Shown here piece after piece: positions 1-11,752 of a DNA stretch of 64,000 nucleotides. This DNA comes from Reticulitermes speratus (Eukaryota > Arthropoda > Insecta > Blattodea > Rhinotermitidae), in assembly GCA_021186555.1 (NCBI GenBank), contig JAJKFL010000005.1, positions 55,134,635 through 55,198,634 of the forward strand, read 5' to 3'. Positions within the stretch are counted from its first letter, which is position 1, and each line of letters opens with the position of its first letter. The position numbers were made by a program, and so were the translations under genes. The notes below the pieces were generated by a model. It was given only the letters and a program-made list of their open reading frames with translations, did not search any database and was not told the origin of the DNA.

Positions 1-79
1 TTTGTGGGCTAGATCTGAAGATGGCTTTATGCGAACATGCCGAAACATGCCGCCTGTCTAATACTGTATACTTGTAATA

Positions 80-408
80 CAGTAGTACCTCGCTTTACGG
101 CGCTTCGCTTTGCGGCGCTTCGCTTTGCGACGCTTCGCTTTGCGGCGCTTTTCAATTACATTCATTTTTATTATTTTTGGTGCTTGCCTCGCTCTTACGG
201 CGGTGACGCGCACATTAGCTGAGTTTTTATTTATTAATTTTACTTTCGGCCTAGCTCTATTGCGCACTTAATATATGATAGTGTGAACATGTTTTAAGGC
301 TTTTATATGCACTATCAAGTGAAAAAAGCATGTGATTCGCTTTACGGCGATATTCGCTTTACGGCGGTGGTCTGGAACCTAACCCGCCGTATTAGCGAGG
401 TATGCCTG
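80..408. mobile_element. pogo/mariner-type MITE with TA duplication
   Basis: The left end CAGTAGTACCTCGCTTTACG and the inverted right end (CAGGCATACCTCGCTAATAC on the other strand) form imperfect terminal inverted repeats. TA dinucleotides flank both sides (78-79 and 409-410), as Tc1/mariner/pogo elements leave. Inside, 91-151 is a 15-bp minisatellite (CGCTTCGCTTTGCGG) and the phrase CGCTTTACGGCG recurs at 339-366. There is no transposase, so it is non-autonomous. Confidence 0.7.
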
Positions 409-571
409 TACGTGAATAAAACGCTGAGTGAGACAAAATTTTGTCTTCAACTCATGTAGTTCGTTCTGAATGAATCATTTCTCTTAATTAAACTGCGCAG
501 GATGTTGTCAAATAATACAGAAATGGCCTGGGAACCATTAGTGGAAGCCACACACTGCCAGATCTCATATA

Positions 572-649
572 CAGGGCATACACAAAAGAATGGTGCGGTT
601 TTAATAGTGTTCACTATTAAAACCGCACCATTCTTTTGTGTATGCCCTG
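572..649. mobile_element. perfect fold-back mini-element (39-bp arms)
   Basis: Positions 571-609 and 612-650 are perfect inverted complements separated by two bases. The dinucleotide TA borders both ends (570-571 and 650-651), so a TA-duplicating mini-MITE of 78 bp is the simplest reading. The arms begin CAGGGCATACAC. There is no coding capacity. Confidence 0.6.
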
Positions 650-939
650 TACGTGTTGTCATTTCAAGGACAATTCCCGTGTGCGGGTCTTAATGTCTAC
701 CATAAGTCTAGCTTTAGCCCTCTGGTCTCAGGAGCACGAACGATCCCGGTACACGGCGTCACCACACCATGTGCGTTACTTCCAAGAACAAATGGACAGT
801 CACCTTCGCTGTATACCGTTTTGTGCACTCCGGGACGCAGTCCACAGGTTTTACTCTGGTGTTCCGTAGTTTCAAAATCTCATACGATATCACGGTATCT
901 TACATGGGGTAAATTTTATTCCACTTACGCCCCAAGAAA

Positions 940-1445
940 AGTACAGCCTTCCCTACACAGATTTTCATAAAAATCACCAACATTCAAAAGAATTATACGC
1001 AGATATACACCTATTATAACGAATTTCACCCAAATCCGGAACAGTAAGTACAAAACGGTACGGCGTCCACTGCGCCCATAATCACGAAACTCTACGCTGC
1101 TTGAAAAATATTTGTGGATGCTTCCTGTACCGAATTTTGTCCAACTCGGACGAGAAATGTACAGCAAAGGGCAAAATTCTGTTTAGGCCCCTAGTTAAAG
1201 TACGGCTTTCGCCGCACCCACTTTTCACCAAACCAAAAAAAAAAACTACTCAAGGATATTAGGTTAATATCTTCTGTACCGAATTTTGCCACAATTGGTC
1301 AAGGAATATGGGAAGTGCGGGCAGAAGTGCATCTAGGGTGTTAAGTAACGCCAGACCGTCGCTCAGCAATTTTCACGAAACGTCTGCTTGTTCAACAACT
1401 TTCGTAATAAACTTCTATACCGAATTTCATGAAAATACGACAAAA
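940..1445 (+). repeat. degenerate ~140-bp tandem repeat
   Basis: Diverged units repeat a pattern that starts near TTTTCACGAAAC (about 961, 1215, 1371) and ends in TACCGAATTTTG-like text (about 1126, 1277, 1420). Copies are far more diverged than the other arrays in the window. A run of GACGGACG units follows at 1471-1487. Confidence 0.4.
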
Positions 1446-1963
1446 CGGTTGCTCGATCGTAATATGAGACAGACGGACGGACGGACGTGGCCACCACACA
1501 AGGCGTTCTTGTTTACTTCGTACAGAACGCCTAACAACGTGTGGGTTATCCTGTGGGTCATGACCTTTACAGATAGGCCTGCCTGAGGACAGGCGTCGCT
1601 ATCTGGCAGCAGGCGATCTAAAAATAGCCAACCAGGGTTCGCTAACAAGCATATAAAACTTAATTCCGTTGCCTATTTAAAGCGTTCTTGGCAGGACGGT
1701 TATAAAATGAACGCACAATAATGAGCTCACTCCTGCCTGTCCGCCCTCACGTTCGCCAACATCTCACGCAATCTGCCAAAAGGTCTACACCGACAGCTGT
1801 GACCTTAATTGCACACAGGTCTTATCTCTCATTACGGTCTGCTCAGACCCAACCTTACTTTACATAAACCTCACGTCTGTAGGCTGTTAGTTTCACCAGA
1901 AACAGAACTATTATACTGGAGGGACAACAGTCTTAGCTTAACACATCAGCTGTCTTACCTCTA
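1446..1963. other. no gene seen
   Basis: AT-balanced non-coding sequence between two tandem repeats. Short open frames here have no recognisable domain. Confidence 0.5.
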
Positions 1964-2985
1964 GGGAAAGAGTTCCAGGGATCTACTGGAAACAGTTCGA
2001 GGTATCTATTGAAAAGAGTTCAAGGGATCTACTGGGAAGAGTTCCGGGTATCTATGGGAAAGAGTTCCAGTATCTACTGGGAAGAGTTCCGGGTATCTAT
2101 GGGAAAGAGTTCCAGGGATCTACTGGAAACAGTTCGAAGTATCTATTGAAAATAGTTCCAGGGATCTACTGGGAAGAGTTCCGGGTATATATGGGAAAGA
2201 GTTCCAGGGATCTACTGGGAAGATTTCCGGGTATCTATGGGAAAGAGTTCCAGGGATCTACTGGAAACAGTTCGAAGTATCTATTGAAAAGAGTTCCAGG
2301 GATCTACTGGGAAGAGTTCCGGGTATCTATGGGAAAGAGTTCCAGGGATCTACGGGGAAGATTTCCGGGTATCTATGGGAAAGAGTTCCAGGGATCTACT
2401 GGAAACAGTTCGAGGTATCTATTGAAAAGAGTTCCAGGGATCTACTGGGAAGAGTTCCGGGTATCTATTGGAAAGAGTTCCAGGGATCTACTGGAAACAG
2501 TTCGAAGTATCTATTGAAAAGAGTTCCATGGATCTACTGGGAAGACTTCCGGGTATCTATTGGAAAGAGTTCCAGGGATCTACGGGAAACAGTTCGAGGT
2601 ATCTATCGAAAAGAGTTCCAGGGATCTACTAAAAAGAGTTCCGGGTATCTATTGGAATGAGTTCCAGGTATCTACTGGAAACAGTTCGAGGTATCTATTG
2701 AAAAGAGTTCCATGGATCTACTGGGAAGACTTCCGGGTATCTATTGGAAAGAGTTCCAGGGATCTACGGGAAACAGTTCGAGGTATCTATCGAAAAGAGT
2801 TCCAGGCATATACTGGGAAGAGTTCCGGGTATCTATTGGAAAGAGTTCCAGGGATCTACGGGAAAGAGTTCGAGGTATCTATTGAAAAGAGTTCCAGGGA
2901 TCTACTGGGAAGAGTTCCGGGTATCTATTGGAAAGAGTTCCAGGTATAGCTCTTGGAAAGAGTTAGAGGTATGTATAGGAAAGCG
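1964..2985 (+). repeat. 23-bp tandem repeat array
   Basis: About 43 units of a 23-bp motif (GAGTTCCAGGGATCTACTGG plus three bases) alternate among variants such as GAGTTCCGGGTATCTATGGG and CAGTTCGAGGTATCTATTGA. Because 23 is not a multiple of three, the three frames give the same 23-residue repeat and the array stays open in several frames. It is a minisatellite, not a gene. Confidence 0.9.
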
Positions 2986-3278
2986 GGCTGTGTGGGCCAC
3001 AGAACAGTGCTGGATGTGAAGGGAATCGAACACCGGTCGCCCTGCTTGTAGCCGTGGACAACTACCTGAACTGGCCCGACTATTTATGTCTTTGGCGTGC
3101 AGACTTAACACTGCAATGTTAGTTCTGTACTTCTAGAGAAAAAGTCTATTTAACGAAGTTCCCTCGACCCGATATCGATAGACTGTGCGACACGAGAACT
3201 GTGAATGATGAAATGAGAAGGGCGTGGAGGAAAACTGTACATGGGGGCTGACTTTACTCACTTAAGGACAAAGACTAA

Positions 3279-4630
3279 CCTGAATTATATATGAATATAC
3301 AGTCCGTACCGCGCAGTAAACACACTCCGTCTCAGTTATACAAACCAGTCAGTTAATGCTGTACAGTGAAATAATCGCTGATTGTTCTGAGATCCACACA
3401 AAACACATAAATACAGTCCGTACCGCGCAGTAAACACACTCCGTCTCAGTTATACAAACCAGTCAGTTAATGCTGTACAGTGAAATAATCGCTGTTTGTT
3501 CTGAGATCCACACAAAACACATAAATACAGTCCGTACCGCGCAGTAAACACACTCCGTCTCAGTTATACAAACCAGTCAGTTAATGCTGTACAGTGAAAT
3601 AATCGCTGTTTGTTCTGAGATCCACACAAAACACATAAATACAGTTCGTACCGCGCAGTAAACACAGTCCGTCTCAGTTATACAAACCAGTCAGTTAATG
3701 CTGTACAGTGAAATAATCACTGTTTGTTCTGAGATCCACACAAAACACATAAATACAGTCCGTACCGCGCAGTAAACACAGTCCGTCTCAGTTATACAAA
3801 CCAGTCAGTTAATGCTGTACAGTGAAATAATCGCTGTTTGTTCTGAGATCCACACAAAACACATAAATACAGTCCGTACCGCGCAGTAAACACACTCCGT
3901 CTCAGTTATACAAACCAGTCAGTTAATGCTGTACAGTGAAATAATCGCTGTTTGTTCTGAGATCCACACAAAACACATAAATACAGTCCGTACCGCGCAG
4001 TAAAACACACTCCGTCTCAGTTATACAAACCAGTCAGTTAATGTTGTACAGTGAAATAATCGCTGTTTGTTCTGAGATCCACACAAAACACATAAATACA
4101 GTCCGTACCGCGCAGTAAACACACTCCGTCTCAGTTATACAAACCAGTCAGTTAATGTTGTACAGTGAAATAATCGCTGTTTGTTCTGAGATCCACACAA
4201 AACACATAAATACAGTCCGTACCGCGCAGTAAACACACTCCGTCTCAGTTATACAAACCAGTCAGTTAATGTTGTACAGTGAAATAATCGCTGTTTGTTC
4301 TGAGATCCACACAAAACACATAAATACAGTCCGTACCGCGCAGTAAACACACTCCGTCTCAGTTATACAAACCAGTCAGTTAATGCTGTACAGTGAAATA
4401 ATCGCTGTTTGTTCTGAGATCCACACAAAACACATAAATACAGTCCGTACCGCGCAGTAAACACACTCCGTCTCAGTTATACAAACCAGTCAGTTAATGT
4501 TGTACAGTGAAATAATCGCTGATTGTTCTGAGATCCACACAAAACACATAAATACACTGTGTGGGCAGAACGTAGAATTTGTGAGTGTTAAACCTGGTGG
4601 TATATATAGTAACCACTGGGCTTTAAAGGG
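3279..4630 (+). mobile_element. piggyBac-like MITE with internal 114-bp satellite (about 11 units)
   Basis: The ends match the intact MITE at 10634-10863: it starts after CTAA (a mutated TTAA at 3275-3278) and ends CACTGGGCTTTAAAGGG followed by TCAA (4631-4634). The interior, about 3300-4553, is a head-to-tail array of the 114-bp unit beginning ACAGTCCGTACCGCGCAGTA. The terminal segment TGTGTGGGCAGAACGTAGAA follows the last unit once only. No transposase is present. Confidence 0.75.
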
Positions 4631-4634
4631 TCAA

Positions 4635-5026
4635 CGTACTGTCGCAGTATCTGCATCTACGGAACCAGGAACACGACGGCAGCACTCTAGTCACAACACG
4701 CTATCTCCGTCACTATACTCTATAGACCTGCCACTGTTCACCGCCGCACTGCAGCTTTCGACTTCTTGCATTTCATTAGTCTGAACCTGAATAAATGGTG
4801 CGCGAGGTGTCAATACGTCGCGCACGCGAACGTCATACAATGCCACAACATTTACACTTAACTCGGTCTTGACCGACTTCAATTCCAGACTTTCCCTGCA
4901 AGTATGCAACAACTCGCACCAGTCCGATCCCCCTGCAGTCGGTGGCGACCAGACTGAAGACCGAGAAATCGGAGATCGATTCCCGACACAGGCCAACCCT
5001 ACCCAACACCCTCTCCAACGCGTGAA
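4635..5026. other. no gene seen
   Basis: Unique-looking sequence between a MITE and a SINE. Overlapping short frames on both strands have no recognisable domain. Confidence 0.5.
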
Positions 5027-5300
5027 GGTAAAAGGTAAAGTAATCCCACTACAGGCCTAGACAGGCCCTTAGGGTTCCAGGAGGTTGAGGCTCCCAGATT
5101 TATAGACAATCGACACATGAAGGTGGTAAGGTTGTCAGCCCTACGCACCGGCCGTCTTTACCCCCCAGGAAATACTCCTGGTACTCATTTCTGTTAGAAG
5201 CTGAGTCGACCCCAGGGCCATAGTGCGACCGAAAGAATTATGTCAATGAAAAATTCCAATGACACCATCGGGAATCGAACCCGCAACCTTCCGGCTTACC
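5027..5300 (-). mobile_element. SINE family C, - strand
   Basis: On the - strand it has a tRNA-like B box (GGTTCGATTCCC type, near 5270-5283), a body containing the CCAGGAAATACTCCTGGTAC hairpin, and a tail of TTTACC-type repeats, seen on + as GGTAAAAGGTAAAG at 5027-5040. Other copies are at 13784, 46239 and 54428. Confidence 0.75.
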
Positions 5301-5780
5301 GGAGGTAAAGAGGGCGGGGGGTACAGCTGTGTACTCGATACTGAAGGGGATAACACACAGACACATAATGGCAACCCCACTGGCTTTCTTGACTTACTAA
5401 GGGAAGGCGGGCTACATGAGTCAGACTGACGTAAACTGTCTGCATATAGGCCTACGGGACCTCTGCGTCATCCGAGCATCGTTACCTGTCAGTTGCGTGA
5501 CGTAAAGGTATGATGGTGTGCGAAAACGTGCTCTCAACCACATGCGGCTGTCATTATGTAATTGCGTCACGAAGGCAAACAACCTCACTGACACACATTC
5601 GACCACAAGGCTGTGCTCGCCTTGTTACTGCTTGTAAACCTGGCTTGGCTTGTTATATTAAGTTAACTGCTGTCGTCAAATTGGTCGCAGGCGTCTAGAG
5701 AAGAATATTTAGTTCAGGTTGCTGTCAAGAGATAATTTAAGTGACAAAATATACTTCCACTTACGAAGAAATGAGAACTA
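5301..5780. other. no gene seen
   Basis: Non-coding spacer between the SINE and the next satellite-bearing MITE. Confidence 0.5.
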
Positions 5781-7569
5781 TATTTCAAAGCCCAGTGGTT
5801 ACTATATGTACCGCCAGGTTTAACATTCACAAATTCTACGTTCTGCCCACACAGTGTATTTATGTGTTTTGTGTGGATCTCAGAACAAACAGCGATTATT
5901 TCACTGTACAGCATTAACTGACTGGTTTGTATAACTGAGACGGAGTGTGTTTACTGCGCGGTACGGACTGTATTTATGTGTTTTGTGTGGATCTCAGAAC
6001 AAACAGCGATTATGTCACTGTACAACATTAACTGACTGGTTTGTATAACTGAGACGGAGTGTGTTTACTGCGCGGTACGGATTGTATTTATGTGTTTTGT
6101 GTGGATCTCAGAACAAACAGCGATTATTTCACTGTACAGCATTAACTGACTGGTTTGTATACCTGAGACGGAGTGTGTTTACTGCGCGGTACGGACTGTA
6201 TTTATGTGTTTTGTGTGGATCTCAGAACAAACAGCGATTATTTCACTGTACAGCATTAACTGACTGGTTTGTATAACTGAGACGGAGTGTGTTTACTGCG
6301 CGGTACGGATTGTATTTATGTGTTTTGTGTGGATCTCAGAACAAACAGCGATTATTTCACTGTACAGCATTAACTGACTGGTTTGTATAACTGAGACGGA
6401 GTGTGTTTACTGCGCGGTACGGATTGTATTTATGTGTTTTGTGTGGATCTCAGAACAAACAGCGATTATTTCACTGTACAGCATTAACTGACTGGTTTGT
6501 ATAACTGAGACGGAGTGTGTTTACTGCGCGGTACGGATTGTATTTATGTGTTTTGTGTGGATCTCAGAACAAACAGCGATTATTTCACTGTACAGCATTA
6601 ACTGACTGGTTTGTATAACTGAGACGGAGTGTGTTTACTGCGCGGTACGGATTGTATTTATGTGTTTTGTGTGGATCTCAGAACAAACAGCGATTATTTC
6701 ACTGTACAGCATTAACTGACTGGTTTGTATAACTGAGACGGAGTGTGTTTACTGCGCGGTACGGATTGTATTTATGTGTTTTGTGTGGATCTCAGAACAA
6801 ACAGCGATTATTTCACTGTACAGCATTAACTGACTGGTTTGTATAACTGAGACGGAGTGTGTTTACTGCGCGGTACGGACTGTATTTATGTGTTTTGTGT
6901 GGATCTCAGAACAAACAGCGATTATTTCACTGTACAGCATTAACTGACTGGTTTGTATAACTGAGACGGGGTGTGTTTACTGCGCGGTACGGACTGTATT
7001 TATGTGTTTTGTGTGGATCTCAGAACAAACAGCGATTATTTCACTGTACAGCATTAACTGACTGGTTTGTATAACTGAGACGGAGTGTGTTTACTGCGCG
7101 GTACGGACTGTATTTATGTGTTTTGTGTGGATCTCAGAACAAACAGCGATTATTTCACTGTACAGCATTAACTGACTGGTTTGTATAACTGAGACGGAGT
7201 GTGTTTACTGCGCGGTACGGATTGTATTTATGTGTTTTGTGTGGATCTCAGAACAAACAGCGATTATTTCACTGTACAGCATTAACTGACTGGTTTGTAT
7301 AACTGAGACGGAGTGTGTTTACTGCGCGGTACGGACTGTATTTATGTGTTTTGTGTGGATCTCAGAACAAACAGCGATTATTTCACTGTACAGCATTAAC
7401 TGACTGGTTTGTATAACTGAGACGGAGTGTGTTTACTGCGCGGTACGGACTATATTTATGTGTTTTGTGTGGATCTCAGAACAAACAGCGATTATTTCAC
7501 TGTACAATATTAACTGACTGGTTTGTATAACTGAGATGGAGTGTTTACTGCGCGGTACGAATTGAGTCG
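5781..7569 (-). mobile_element. piggyBac-like MITE with internal 114-bp satellite (about 15 units), inverted
   Basis: This is the reverse complement of the 3279-4630 element. The terminal segment (TTTCAAAGCCCAGTGG, then TTCTACGTTCTGCCCACACA) lies at its left and about 15 units of the 114-bp satellite follow to 7569. A TTAA sits at 7570-7573; the left duplication has decayed to ACTA. Unit variants differ by single bases (for example ACTGTATTTATG versus ATTGTATTTATG). Confidence 0.7.
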
Positions 7570-7593
7570 TTAAATATAACCTAGTTTTTAAAG

Positions 7594-7886
7594 TGGGCCT
7601 GGATAGCTCAGTCGGTACAGCGACTCGCTACGAGCTGGACGGTCCGGGGATCGAATCCCGGTGAGGGCGAGATTTTCCGCACCCGTCCAGACCGGCCCTG
7701 AGGCCCACGCAGCCTCCTATACAATGGGTACCGGGTCTCTTTACCGGGGGTAAAGCGGCCGGGGCGTGAAGTTGACCACCCACCCTCATCTAGCGCCGAG
7801 GTTAAAGAAAGAGTACAGCTATACCTCTACTCGCCCTCTGAGCCTTCATGGCCCGTTCTAGGGAAAACTTTACCTTTACCTTTACT
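7594..7886 (+). mobile_element. SINE family A, + strand
   Basis: A tRNA-like head with A box GGATAGCTCAGTCGG and B box GGGATCGAATCCC is followed by a body (ACCGGGTCTCTTTACC, then GGGGTAAAGCGGCCGGGGCG) and a tail of TTTACC repeats. Other copies are at 27234 and 41591 (inverted), with a decayed one near 14255. The head is not a functional tRNA gene, because it is fused to the SINE body and repeats at dispersed sites. Confidence 0.85.
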
Positions 7887-8430
7887 TAAGAAGAAAGTAA
7901 GCTGCGTGTATTCCACTGGAGTACCAGTAAGTCGCACAGTCACACGTTTCGTCTGCTAGTTCGCACAGTACATCACCTTCTCCTCTTACTTACCACAGAT
8001 AAGTAAATATTGTTGCAGCGCTAACAGCAATGGAAAGTCAAAAATGTTTTGTCTTTGCGTGCCATGAAATGGGTCAGTACCAATTTTTCCTTTGTTCACA
8101 CCCATAAAAAAGGTGAACGCAGCTGCAAACAGCCACAATCCTGCACTATATACTTCTTACCACCCCTAAACATTTAAATCAGTTTACAAAACAGAGCCAT
8201 ACTCGACATAAACGTAATTTTACAACAGTTTGAAGTCTGAACTCTTCGATACGCATAATAAGAGAATGGAAAGACAGAATACGAATCAGAGCATACATTG
8301 CTGCTGTCGAGGGCCAGTATAAATATAGCGTGGCATCTGAAGGGTTCAAGATAAAGTTATTTTTATGTATCCTCTACACGTCCTTATAATAAGCAACACT
8401 AAGAGACGAAACAAGCACAGTCTTACCTTT
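7887..8430. other. no gene seen
   Basis: AT-rich spacer between SINE A and a minisatellite. Confidence 0.5.
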
Positions 8431-9154
8431 GTACTTACAACTGAACAATTGTACTTACAACTGAACAATTGTACTTACAACTGAACAATTGTACTTACAA
8501 CTGAACAATTGTACTTACAACTAAAAAATGTGTACTTACAACTGAACAATTGTACTTACAACTGAACAATTGTACTTACAACTGAACAATTGTACTTACA
8601 ACTGAACAATTGTACTTACAACTAAAAATTGTACTTACAACTGAACAATTGTACTTACAACTGAACAACTGTACTTACAACTGAACAATTGTACTTACAA
8701 CTGAACAATTGTACTTACAACTGAACAATTGTACTTACAACTGAACAATTGTACTTACAACTAAAAAATTGTACTTACAACTGAACAATTGTACTTACAA
8801 TCTGAACAATTGTACTTACAACTGAACAACTGTACTTACAACTGAACAACTGTACTTACAACCTGAACAATTGTACTTACAAACTGAACAATTGTACTTA
8901 CAACTGAACAACTGTACTTACAACTGAACAATTGTACTTACAACTGAACAATTGTACCTACAACTGAACACACTGTACTTACAACTGAACAACTGTACTT
9001 ACAACTGAACAATTGTACTTACAACTGAACAATTGTACTTACAACTGAACAATTGTACTTACAACTGAACAACTGTACTTACAACTGAACAATTGTACTT
9101 ACAACTGAACAATTGTACTTACAACTGAACAATTGTACTTACAACTGAACAATT
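8431..9154 (+). repeat. 20-bp tandem repeat array
   Basis: About 36 units of GTACTTACAACTGAACAATT. Variants include CTAAAAAATT for the second half and occasional one-base indels. The array ends in AATTTCAGTC. Confidence 0.95.
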
Positions 9155-9185
9155 TCAGTCAGTTTTATACTATGAACTTAAATTA

Positions 9186-9316
9186 CTAACTCCATGGAGC
9201 ACGGACCTTCTTGAGACACTAACAGTTTCTCAGCTAGCTAACAGATTCCCCGCATTTTATGCAACACGACGTTTCGTCACCGTGTTCACAACAGCTCGTC
9301 ACTTGTCCCTGTCCTG
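9186..9316 (-). mobile_element. LINE 3'-end fragment, - strand
   Basis: CTAACTCCATGGAGCACGGA, then TTCTTGAGA and CCCCGCATTTTATG, match the 3' end of the RTE-like LINE at 38.5-39.2 kb. Only the non-coding tail is present. Confidence 0.65.
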
Positions 9317-10157
9317 AACCAGATAAATAAATATTAGGTGTCTCCCACTACACCTGAGGACGGAAGCAGATCCAGTTTCCGAAACGTCGTGTCATCTAGT
9401 TACTTTAGATTTCCGGACGATAGACAAAGTCCACAAACCAATTAGTTCTAAAAAAATCCAGTCTATGCTCTTTCATCATAGTTAAGGTCCATTTTACTAT
9501 CATCTTCCCATTTAAGTCAAGGTCTTCCAATCGGTCTCTCTACTTATGTTTCCCAACAAACCCCTTTTCCCCCATACGTGCCCCTATACACCTTTCGTTT
9601 CTCCTCGCACTGGGCCCAAAAATCGCCAAAACTCGCCACGATATATACCCTAAATGGCCAAGCACACTAATGCAACACAAGTTTCACTAATGGCCGCCAA
9701 CATTTCAGTTTCTTGCGAATCAGTAAATTGGCAACATGTTGTTCTGGCACTGCGATGTTTTGCGAAACAAATACACACCGATTTACAATAAACTTTCACT
9801 TAACACTAATATCACGGACAACAGTGTCAACATTCCTCTGTGCAAGTTACACTAAATATTTCCAAAATTCCTGTCAGGCAGACGCCTACTTGACCAAAGG
9901 GTGACACTTGTGTTCACACACAGTTGTGTTCACACACAAGAACAACTGAAACCTTACAGACCCTGCGTGCCGACAACAGCCCGACAGAGACTTCTTAAAA
10001 AATATTAACGCAGTGACGCAACACAGTGACACGCACTCTTTCGCCAAAATATACGTAGGTGACGTCGCAAATAAGACAAACGCTGTACAGGTCCATACTT
10101 TTTAATATAAATTTCTCGGAATGCAAAATTTACGTGTAATTTGGTGATTATCTAAGC
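9317..10157. other. no gene seen; decayed hammerhead-family motif at about 9350-9395
   Basis: CACCTGAGGACGG followed by CCGAAACGTCGTGTC resembles the CTGATGA/GAAAC motif of the hammerhead-like elements elsewhere in the window, but the core is mutated (CTGAGGA). The rest shows no coding signal. Confidence 0.4.
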
Positions 10158-10369
10158 TAGGGATGTCCAACTTCATTTGGAGCCAGGGGGAGAGGCAACG
10201 GGCCACAACTGTTGTGCGCTAGTTGACGGCGCGCACAAGTAAGAATCACAATAAGTGGAACACGTAACCTCCTAAAGTAATGTGTAAGTTTTATAGTATA
10301 TACACAATTTACAAATGTGTCCGCGGGCCACATAACACAATCTGGCGGGCCGCAGGTTGGGCACCCTTG
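10158..10369. mobile_element. hAT-type MITE
   Basis: The ends TAGGGATGTCCAACTTCATT and GCAGGTTGGGCACCCTTG are the usual hAT-type inverted termini. The flanking octamers ATCTAAGC and ATCTACGT agree at six of eight positions, fitting an aged 8-bp duplication. The interior is non-coding. Confidence 0.65.
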
Positions 10370-10633
10370 ATCTACGTAGTCGTTTAACTAAGTATGCGGT
10401 GGTATGAAATATTTCAAGACTGTAGATGAGTCAAACGAAAACTTTTAAAAATTCAGTTACTTAATGCAGATAGGTTCGGTACAGCAGCAGTCTGATCTAC
10501 CGCAGACAGTGCGTGCTGACGGCTTGCTGTGCCTACAGCATGCTTGAAGTTCCAATTCCACTCACCCTCGTATTGAGAGATCAACGTGCGTCCATACAGA
10601 ACATCATTTGCGTTTTATAATTAGCTCTTTTAA

Positions 10634-10863
10634 CCCTTTATAGACGAAGCGTAAACTGTTTTATTTAAAGACCGAGTTCGTACCGCGCAGTAAACACTTT
10701 TTATCTCGGTTATAAAAACCAATTAGTTTAGGTTATGTATGGCAAAAGTCGCTGTTTGTTCTGAGATAAACACAAAACACATAAATACACTGTGTGGGCA
10801 GAACGTAGAATTTGTGAATGTTAAACCTGGTGGTACATATACTAACCACTGGGCTTTAAAGGG
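10634..10863 (+). mobile_element. piggyBac-like MITE, single-unit form of the 114-bp satellite element
   Basis: Intact TTAA duplications flank it (10630-10633 and 10864-10867). Terminal inverted repeats are CCCTTTATAG at the left and CTTTAAAGGG at the right. The interior is one diverged copy of the unit that forms the large arrays (GTACCGCGCAGTAAACAC, later TCGCTGTTTGTTCTGAGAT), followed by the terminal segment TGTGTGGGCAGAACGTAGAA. TTAA duplications with CCC...GGG termini are the hallmark of piggyBac elements; no transposase is encoded. Confidence 0.8.
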
Positions 10864-10867
10864 TTAA

Positions 10868-11447
10868 AGGAGTGTATTCAAAAGTTCAGTAATAGAAACC
10901 GAGAGGTCTTAAATTCAAATCACCTGACAGTCATGTTTTTTTTTAAACAAACCATGTTCATTGTTGGTAGTTAAATGCCAACGTAGGGGCGAATGACAAA
11001 ACACTGCAACTGCGTGGCCATGAATATAAACTGTTAATAAAACAATTACTTAAGATGTCGGCTTATTAAAACTACGGCACATTCAAGCCTAGCCATATTC
11101 TATCCTTCCTCGTTCCAATATAGAGCTACTACCCTCCTTAGACTCATTACAATTTGTGGATTTCTAAACACTCTTAATGTATGGAAAAAGTTCGCGATTG
11201 AAACCGGTTATTCTGAGTGTTCAGTTTTCAACACCGCCATGTCTTGCGTTAATGAAAAAGGATGTAATGTATCATACAGAACAAATACATTAACTGCAAA
11301 ATGCTTTATATGGTTCTGGTGAATACGTTAAAGTGACAATAATATAAAGTGAAATGTTCATTTCCTATTTTAATTTGGAACAAAATCGTGTCCTAGATAC
11401 CAGCACGTTTTCTAAGACTTGTGTCATAATATATTCGTGTAACATAC
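10868..11447. other. no gene seen
   Basis: AT-rich sequence with no coding signal on either strand. Confidence 0.45.
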
Positions 11448-11550
11448 CGTCATTATCCGCTGATCCATCAATCGCGGAGTTCTGACTGTTCAATGTACTT
11501 GCTAATGGTAAATTACTAACATTTTCAGCCAGTCCCGTAATACTTATCAT
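11448..11550 (-). CDS. possible first coding exon of an unrecognised gene
   Basis: On the - strand an ATG at 11550 opens 34 codons (beginning MISITGLAEN, ending DGSADNDG) that run into a good splice donor, G/GTATGT, whose GT is at 11447-11446. Residue composition looks protein-like rather than repeat-derived. I recognise no family, and the downstream exons would lie among MITEs and minisatellites to the left, where I could not find them. It would be divergent from ARL6IP4, about 1.5 kb away. It could equally be a chance open frame. Confidence 0.2.
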
Positions 11551-11672
11551 CAAAACACAATATCACTTGCATGACGACACACTTATCTCTCCTGGCGAAA
11601 TCACTTGAAACTTTTGCATCACAAAACTAACTACCCGCCAGCTCATCTGTTTATAGAGGAACAATAACGCAT

Positions 11673-11752
11673 AATTACTACTGCCACTACTAACAATAAC
11701 AACAGTAGTAGTTGCAGTAATAGTAGTAGTAAAAATAACAATAGTAATAAAG
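11673..11752. repeat. imperfect trinucleotide microsatellite
   Basis: An imperfect ACTACT/AACAAC run passes into TAGTAG/AATAAT-type triplets. Confidence 0.5.

Noticed and set aside
2146-3019. Frames of 91-129 codons with a 23-residue repeat
   Set aside because: They are the 23-bp minisatellite read in rotating frames.
7600-7665. tRNA gene (also near 27240, 41820, 19010 and 39950)
   Set aside because: A and B boxes are present, but the sequence continues into SINE bodies with target duplications and tails.
8431-9154. CRISPR-like array
   Set aside because: Repeats are directly adjacent with no unique spacers, in a eukaryotic context.
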